NCBI GenBank assembly: GCA_947623865.1
Contig: CANQIC010000004.1
Span: 18,966 to 82,965 of the forward strand
Direction: 5' to 3'
Length of the DNA: 64,000 nt
Origin: an uncultured Clostridia bacterium
Lineage (GTDB): Bacteria; Bacillota; Clostridia; TANB77; CAG-508
Part shown: positions 57,383-64,000 of the stretch, in pieces
How the letters are laid out: the number at the start of each line of letters is the position of its first letter
Numbering within the stretch: the first letter of the stretch is position 1
Notes under the pieces: generated by a model
What the model saw: only the letters and a program-made list of their open reading frames with translations
What the model was told of the DNA's origin: nothing
The model's database searches: none
Program-made: the position numbers and the translations under genes

Positions 57383-58292
57383 TTAATCTTCTCCTAAAAC
57401 TTCAATTTCTAATTCTATATCAATACTAAATTCATCATGCACCTTTTTCTTTACTATATCAATAAGCGAAAGAACATCTTTTGCAGTAGCATTTCCCTTA
57501 TTTACTATAAATCCTGCATGAATATCCGATACATAGCTATCTCCTATATTATAGCCTTTCAATCCACATTTATCAATAAGCTGAGCAGTTATATATCCAT
57601 CTCCCCTTTTAAATGTACTACCTCCACTTGGAAAATTTATAGGTTGTTTTTCCTTTCTAGATTTAATATTTGCATCCATTTTTGCTTTAATTTCTTTTTT
57701 ATTTCCTTTTTGCAATTGTAAAATACTTGATACAATAATATCATCTTTATTATTATTAAATCTACTAAATCTATATTTAAATTCATGTTCTCTGTTATTT
57801 ATTTCATGTATTGTTAAATTTTTATCTAGATATTCAGAAGATACAACAATATCTTTAAACTCTCCTCCGTATGCACCTGCATTCATCTTAATTGCTCCAC
57901 CTATTGTGCCTGGAATTCCAATTGCAAATTCTAAACCGGACAAGCCCTTATTATATACTTCGTTTGAAATCTTAGATAATAAAACACCTGATCCTATTTT
58001 CACTTTATTATCTTCTAAAAACTCAATTTCCTTAAAATCTGGCTTTATGACTATACCTCTTATTCCTCCGGTCTTTTACTAAAATATTAGTTCCATTACC
58101 TATAACTGTTACTGGAACATTATTTTCTTTTGCAACTTCAATTATAAATTTAAGTTCATCAATATTTTTAGGTTTTACAAATATATCTGCCGGTCCACCT
58201 ATTTTAAATGACGTATGTTTGCTCATTGGTTCATTTAAATATATTTGAGTTTTATTCATTTTTTGAATAATATTATCATATATTTTATCCAT
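57383..58292 (-). CDS. murB: UDP-N-acetylenolpyruvoylglucosamine reductase with +1 CGG frameshift at 58068-58070
   Basis: KHTSFKIGGPADIFVKPKN..VIGNGTNILVKD(C)GGIRGIVIKPDFKEIEFL..GLEFAIGIPGTIGGAIKMNAGAYG. Confidence 0.96.
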
Positions 58293-58561
58293 AATTCTCC
58301 TAACGTTTTTATACATATTTATTCAATATTTGGTTTAAATATTAAATATCAGTTTATTGAATTTTATCATTCTTTTTAATTTTTTACAAGGTAAATATGG
58401 AGATTTTACTAGGAAGAAATTGTGGAGATTTCGCTCGGAGCTAAAAGTTCGAGAAATTAGCAAAATTAAAGCAAAATTCAAATTGTGGAAATTTTGCTCC
58501 GAGCAAAAAGTTTATTTGTAATAATATTATAATAGTGATATAATATTTTTAGGTGATTTAT

Positions 58562-59461
58562 ATGTTTGAAGATATAAGGAAAAATAAAATAAAATCAGTT
58601 TTTATTGTTTTTAGTTTTATATTAATAATTACTTTAATTTTATATTATATATGTATGGCATTTGATGTAAGTGCTCCTGTTGCAATTATAATTTCTTTAG
58701 GATTTTCAATATTAGCTAGTTGGGCTTCATACTATAATAGTGATAAAATTATTTTATCTGTCACTAAAGCAAGACCTGCAACTGAAGAAGAAGATAAAAA
58801 AATAATAAATATATTAGAAGGACTAATGATTTCATCAGGGCTTCCTTATAAGCCAAAACTTTATGTAGTAGAAGATTCTCAACCTAATGCTTTTGCAACA
58901 GGAAGAAACCCTAAGCATTCTATTGTTTGTGTAACAACAGGGCTTCTAGAAAAATTAGAGTATTATGAGTTAGAAGGGGTTATAGCACATGAAATGGCAC
59001 ATATAAAGAATTATGATATATTACTTTCAGCCGTTGTAACAGTAATGGTAGGTTTTATAGTAATGCTTTCTGATATTTTTACACGAACTTTTTTTTATAG
59101 AAGTGGCAGAGATAGAGATGATGATAACAAAGGAAATGCTATTGTAATGATTATAGGATTAGTTCTTTTAATACTTGCTCCTATTCTTGGAAAGATAATG
59201 CAAATGGCTGTATCGAGAAGAAGAGAATTTTTAGCAGATAGTACTGCTGTAGAATTTACTAGAAATCCAGATGGACTAATATCTGCTTTAAGAAAATTAG
59301 ATGAAGACCCTAATGAATTAAAAGTTGCAAATAAAGCAACTGAAAATATGTACATTGTTAATCCTTTTAAAAATAAAGAAAATAAAAAAAGAAAAGCAGG
59401 TCTATTTTCTACCCATCCAAGTATTGATGATAGAATTGAAGCCTTACAAAATATAAGATAG
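58562..59461 (+). CDS. htpX: HtpX-family M48 zinc metalloprotease
   Basis: LEGVIAHEMAHIKNYDILL, SRRREFLADSTAVEFTRNPDGLISAL. Confidence 0.94.
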   Translation: MFEDIRKNKIKSVFIVFSFILIITLILYYICMAFDVSAPVAIIISLGFSILASWASYYNSDKIILSVTKARPATEEEDKKIINILEGLMISSGLPYKPKLYVVEDSQPNAFATGRNPKHSIVCVTTGLLEKLEYYELEGVIAHEMAHIKNYDILLSAVVTVMVGFIVMLSDIFTRTFFYRSGRDRDDDNKGNAIVMIIGLVLLILAPILGKIMQMAVSRRREFLADSTAVEFTRNPDGLISALRKLDEDPNELKVANKATENMYIVNPFKNKENKKRKAGLFSTHPSIDDRIEALQNIR

Positions 59462-59553
59462 TTGTAAATCCCGGGGTAGATTTTTTTCTAATCATTTCTC
59501 TCTTTCTCGGGTTTACACAATTTCCTTTCATAATCATATCTTAGCTAATTATA

Positions 59554-60304
59554 TTATTTGCTATCTAAATTAAAATCAGTCTGGATTGCTTTACTATCAT
59601 TTTCTAATAGACTTTTTACTACTGGCTCTATCTTATATCCTCCGTACTTTTCTCTTATTGTTTCTACTTTTCTATTTCCTACTATACTTTCTATTTGTTC
59701 AGAATATATGTTATCTGCAATTTCCTGTAATTGCTCAATATCTTCTGCATTATTAATTTTTCTATCTACACTCCTACCATATTTTTTATTTCCTTTTTTT
59801 AAAGAATTTCTAAAATTAATATCTCTACTTATCATCATTCCTTTTTTGAATAGATTATCTCTTTCAGAAATTCTATCTTCTCTTATTTTAAAAGGTGCAT
59901 CTATTTGTATTAAATAATTAAATTGTTTATATACTGAATATAACCCTAATGTGCATCCGCTCTATAATAATAGCTTTTTTTCCCATTTTTTGAAATTTTT
60001 TTATTTGTTTACTCATAATAAGTTCTCTAGGTATTTTTAATAAACTACTATATATTTTATCTAAAAATTTATTTTTTCTTAATTTGTAGATAAAATTTGT
60101 TATTTTTTTATTTAAAACAATTTTTTCTTCCCCAATATTATTTGTATAACTTTTTGTTATTATCTTAGGAATTCGCTTAACAATTGTCTTAAAACTTGTT
60201 ACTTCATCAAGATGAATAACTCCAATGCTATCATTTTTTTGTAGTATTCTAGACAAAGTTGTTTTTCCAGATCCGCTTTTACCGATTATTCCTATTATCT
60301 TCAT
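59554..60304 (-). CDS. P-loop nucleoside/dephospho-CoA-kinase-like protein with +1 CGG frameshift at 59957-59959
   Basis: MKIIGIIGKSGSGKTTLSRIL..KKAIIIE(C)GCTLGLYSVYKQFNYLIQIDAPFKIREDRISERD. Confidence 0.85.
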
Positions 60305-60379
60305 TAATTTATCATCCTTCACATAATGCTTTTTTATAGAATTTTTGATTGTTTTTAATATTATATCAAAGTCATCATT

Positions 60380-60697
60380 TTATGAAATTGTAAAATTTCT
60401 TGCACTTAAGCTTATTATTAATTCCATATTATCATCTTTCGCTGCTTTGTTTTTTCTAATTTGTCCACATTTTTTGCATTTATATATTATTACATATCCC
60501 TTCTTACTACTTATTTCAATTCCTATTGGTTCTAATAACCCATGGCATTCCTCTTGTCTATCTCCAGGATTTATATCAACATGTTTTGAATACAAACAAT
60601 GATTACAGTGATTTCTGCAAGAATATCCAAGTTTTTCTACTTTTTTACCACAATTTTCACATATAAATTCTTCATCTAGTTCTGTAAATTTTTTCAA
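60380..60697 (-). CDS. RNHCP-domain protein
   Basis: FICENCGKKVEKLGYSCRNHCNHCLYSKHVDINPGDRQEECHGLLEPIG. Confidence 0.88.
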   Translation of the reverse strand: MKKFTELDEEFICENCGKKVEKLGYSCRNHCNHCLYSKHVDINPGDRQEECHGLLEPIGIEISSKKGYVIIYKCKKCGQIRKNKAAKDDNMELIISLSARNFTIS

Positions 60698-60699
60698 AA

Positions 60700-62346
60700 T
60701 TATATCTCCTCTTCAAATACACTTCCACCAATAAATTCTCTAAGGAGAGAATTCATTGGTACCAAATCTGATGGTATGGATTTAAAATAACTAAGCATTG
60801 AATGTATCCTTTTAGCTTCTGAAAATTCTGAAACCTCAGGACCTATCTCTTCTAATAGTGGCATTGCATAATCCTTTAATACACTAAGTTCATATATTAG
60901 TGATGAGTTAAACATTATATCTGCTTCTTCTTGATATGCAAATATATTTTTTGTTTCTCCTCTATTTACTGATGGCCACATTTCCAATGTATGAAGAGCA
61001 TTATATCCCCTAAATTGATTGTCTCTTACAATTCTTCTTATTAATCTAGTATCTGTTGTGGAAATTCTATTATAATAATCTATATTAAGTACCGTTAGAG
61101 CACTGATATAAATTTTAAATTTTTGTTCCTTTGGAATTAAGAATGTAAGTTTATCATTTAAACAATGAATACCTTCCATTATTAAGATTTCATCTTCTTC
61201 AAGTTTCATTGTATTTCCTTTATACTCTTTTGTACCTTCATGGAAATTAAAAGTTGGCATTTTAATTTCTTCACCTTTTAATAATTTTAATAAATCATCA
61301 TTTAGAAGTTTTGTATCAATAGCTTCTATTGATTCAAAATCATATTCCCCATTTTTATCTCTGGGAGTATCTTTCCTCTCCACAAAGTAGTTATCTACTG
61401 ATATTGTTTTTGTCTTTAATCCATTTAGTCTTAGCTCAAGTTCCAATCTCTTTGCAAAAGTTGTTTTACCAGATGATGAAGGTCCTGCAATTAAAACTAC
61501 TTTTTTCTTTTTATTATTTGAAATAGTATCCGCTATTTTTGCTATTTTCTTTTCATGTAAAGCCTCATCTAATAATATATAATCTCTTATTTTTCCACTT
61601 TTTATTATTTGATTCAATTTATATAATGTATTTACATTAAGTGTTTTATGAACATCTTCATACTCGTCAAGTGTTTCTAGTAATTTAGGACACTCAATAA
61701 AATCTTTAAGTTTATATGGATTTTTTCTACTTGGGTATCTTATTAAAAATCCATCGTGGTATTTTAATAATTCATACTTTTTTATGCATCCTGTTGAAAT
61801 AGGCATAACTCCATAAAAATAGTTATAATAATTCTCACAGTAATAAAGTGTAACTTCTTTTTTTTCTTTAATATCTAATTGTAATCTACCCTTTAATGTG
61901 TTTTCTTTCTCATAAAAATTTTTAGCATCAGATTTAGACATGATTTTTCTTTCTATTGGTAAATTATTTTTTATTATCTCTTTTACTCTTTTATTTACTT
62001 TATCAATCATATCATTAGTTACCTTTAAATTATCAACCTCACATAACATCGAATGATATAATTGATAATTTATTGTAAGTAAAGCATTAGGATATATATC
62101 TTGAAACGCTTTAGCAACTACATAGATAAGGCCTCTTTGATATACTCTCATCCCATCTTTATCCGTAATATCTATTAATTCTATAGTCCCACTTGATGGA
62201 ATTTTAAAATTAAGTCCTTTTACTTCATTATTAAATTTGCATGCTATTATTTCATTATTGCTTTTTTCTATTTCATTTTTAAATAAGTCATAAACTTTTA
62301 TATTTTTTTCAGTATTAAGCACTTTATCTTTATATATTATTTGCAT
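60700..62346 (-). CDS. Uridine-kinase-like nucleoside kinase with TGS-type N-terminus
   Basis: VVLIAGPSSSGKTTFAKRLELELRLNGLKTKTISVDNYFVERKDTPRDKNGEYDFESIEAID. Confidence 0.9.
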   Translation of the reverse strand: MQIIYKDKVLNTEKNIKVYDLFKNEIEKSNNEIIACKFNNEVKGLNFKIPSSGTIELIDITDKDGMRVYQRGLIYVVAKAFQDIYPNALLTINYQLYHSMLCEVDNLKVTNDMIDKVNKRVKEIIKNNLPIERKIMSKSDAKNFYEKENTLKGRLQLDIKEKKEVTLYYCENYYNYFYGVMPISTGCIKKYELLKYHDGFLIRYPSRKNPYKLKDFIECPKLLETLDEYEDVHKTLNVNTLYKLNQIIKSGKIRDYILLDEALHEKKIAKIADTISNNKKKKVVLIAGPSSSGKTTFAKRLELELRLNGLKTKTISVDNYFVERKDTPRDKNGEYDFESIEAIDTKLLNDDLLKLLKGEEIKMPTFNFHEGTKEYKGNTMKLEEDEILIMEGIHCLNDKLTFLIPKEQKFKIYISALTVLNIDYYNRISTTDTRLIRRIVRDNQFRGYNALHTLEMWPSVNRGETKNIFAYQEEADIMFNSSLIYELSVLKDYAMPLLEEIGPEVSEFSEAKRIHSMLSYFKSIPSDLVPMNSLLREFIGGSVFEEEI

Positions 62347-62442
62347 ATATACCCCCAATTAAACTTAATTTATATTAGCAATTTCTAATATTTTTAAGGT
62401 TGCAATTGTATGCAACCTTAAAAATAATTATTTGGTATTACT

Positions 62443-63519
62443 TTAAAGTGATAGTGATTGTTTGTCTTTTCCGTTTGTTTTTATTCTAAACATTTGGCTA
62501 TCTCCATTATCATCTTGATCTGTATAATAAATCCATCCATTATTCACGTTTATCATTGTAGAATATCCTTGTACATCTACTATTTTTGTTTCATCTTTAC
62601 CATTTAATTTTATACTGTAAATAGATAAGTTACCACTATCATCTGTTTTTGCATAATAGATTTTATCTTTATCAAAATTTATATTATCTAATTGAACATT
62701 TCCATCTATATCACTTATTTTATTTTTGTCTTTTCCATTTGTTTTTATATTATAAAGATGATAATTATATTTAAATTCATTTTCATCATAACTTTCATAA
62801 ATATAATATATATAATTATTATTTATAAAAAATACTTTTGATGAATCATCATCTATTTTTGTAACATCTTCACCATTATTTTTCATTTTTGCAATGATAT
62901 ATTTCCCATCATTGATATATGAATAATATATCCAATTGTCTATAACCTCATAATTATCAATTGCTTTTTTTGATAATATTTGTTTATCTTCTCCATTAGT
63001 TTTTGCTCTATAAAATTTAGACTCTTTAAAATAATATATCCAATTATCTATAACACTAATTTTTCCTGTATCTACATCTTCTATAATAGTTTCTTTATCT
63101 TGTCCATTAGTTTTCATTTTTGAAATATTATAATCACCTGAAGTTCTATCTAAATAATATAGAAAATTACCTGATTTATTAAGATAAAGTCCATAATCTG
63201 AACTTACTTTTTCTTTTTTGTCACTATTTGATTTTACTTTATAGATTCCATCGGTATTACTATCTTTAAATCCTAAATAATAAACCCAACTACCTTTTTC
63301 TACGGAAAATCCTGAATTGTTTAAATTTCCACTTGTATTTCCTAATTCTGTTTTACCAAATGTAATAATTATACCTAAAACAATAATAATTATTATTAAT
63401 GCTACTGCAATAATTATAGACAATTTTTTATTAGATATAATAAATGCAGAAATTTTATTCTTTGCATTTGATAAAATCTCTTTAATCTTATTTTTTAAAT
63501 TTATAATTTTCTCTTTCAT
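62443..63519 (-). CDS. DUF5050-like membrane-anchored repeat protein
   Basis: N-terminal TM, repeated NWIYY-x-KTNGxDKxxI units. Confidence 0.8.
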   Translation of the reverse strand: MKEKIINLKNKIKEILSNAKNKISAFIISNKKLSIIIAVALIIIIIVLGIIITFGKTELGNTSGNLNNSGFSVEKGSWVYYLGFKDSNTDGIYKVKSNSDKKEKVSSDYGLYLNKSGNFLYYLDRTSGDYNISKMKTNGQDKETIIEDVDTGKISVIDNWIYYFKESKFYRAKTNGEDKQILSKKAIDNYEVIDNWIYYSYINDGKYIIAKMKNNGEDVTKIDDDSSKVFFINNNYIYYIYESYDENEFKYNYHLYNIKTNGKDKNKISDIDGNVQLDNINFDKDKIYYAKTDDSGNLSIYSIKLNGKDETKIVDVQGYSTMINVNNGWIYYTDQDDNGDSQMFRIKTNGKDKQSLSL

Positions 63520-63685
63520 ATTTTCCCCTTTCTCATTAGTATCTTATTTGATTTTATATAATGATTATATAATTTTAATAGCACATTATCAAGTATTTTT
63601 TTTAGTTTTTTGGATATACTATTATTAATTAAAAATGAAGAGTAAACTATACAAGAACTCTTCGACTTTTGAAGGAGGTACATAT

Positions 63686-63874
63686 ATGAATAAAAAAAGA
63701 GTTAATGAAATTTTAAATCATAGACAATTAAATGAGGTTTATTACAACGAAAAACCTGTTTGGATACAAGAAGTTCATGATGACATTGCTAAGATTGGAT
63801 TTTTAGATGGTTCTCAAGAAAAAGATGTATATATTGATGATTTATATGAAAGCAATTTATATGATGATAATTAA
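63686..63874 (+). CDS. H-type small acid-soluble spore protein
   Basis: MNKKRVNEILNHRQLNEVYYNEKPVWIQEVHDDIAKIGFLDGSQEKDVYIDDLYE; RBS GAAGGAGG. Confidence 0.82.
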   Translation: MNKKRVNEILNHRQLNEVYYNEKPVWIQEVHDDIAKIGFLDGSQEKDVYIDDLYESNLYDDN

Positions 63875-63929
63875 TGTACTTAAAAAGGCCGTTTATAATG
63901 GGATATTTTACACCGAAAATGCAATAAAT

Positions 63930-64000
63930 ATCCACCGGTATAACCGGTGGATTTTCATATGAGCCTATAAGGCTCTATTACTAGCCACCACTTAAGTGGT
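63930..64000. repeat. Row of three hairpins at window edge (possible mobile-element end)
   Basis: ATCCACCGGTATAACCGGTGGAT; GAGCCTATAAGGCTC; ACCACTTAAGTGGT. Confidence 0.5.

Overview
The window is ~64 kb of low-GC Firmicutes/Clostridia-type chromosome. It carries mostly housekeeping genes of a spore-former: gpr, recG, recD2, metK with a SAM-I riboswitch, asd-dapA-dapB, dapL-dapF, tgt, queA, gltX, RNase J, groES-groEL, dnaE, nadD, SecD/SecF, nifS, valS with a T-box, holA, ruvC, yvcK, murB, htpX and an H-type SASP. The standout observation is a systematic +1 frameshift. At least 15 in-frame interruptions in 13 genes (two each in dnaE and recD2) are all the same event: one extra C directly before a GGN glycine codon, so the zero frame reads XXX-CGG-N. 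In every case dropping the C (reading CGGN as Gly) restores the full-length conserved protein, usually at a conserved Gly such as the RecG Walker A (GDVGSGKT), DnaE SLGRADLVRRAMGKKK, RecD2 HKSQGSEFD, Tgt GGISVGEP or MurB VKDGGIRG. In my manual scan of recognised CDSs, in-frame CGG is otherwise almost absent; I found only two cases, both in small, foreign-looking ORFs. This points to CGG being an unassigned or shifty codon, with pervasive +1 frameshifting or quadruplet CGGN=Gly decoding in a bacterium. Other notable items are a Spo0A-like regulator / 12-aa peptide / GHKL sensor kinase locus, REP-like palindromes including one inserted in frame inside dnaE, nested MITE-like repeats, a compensated CIRCE variant, two promoter-terminator-bounded unknown ncRNAs, and a chimeric duplication upstream of valS. 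All calls come from reading the sequence and the supplied ORF track; no searches were run.
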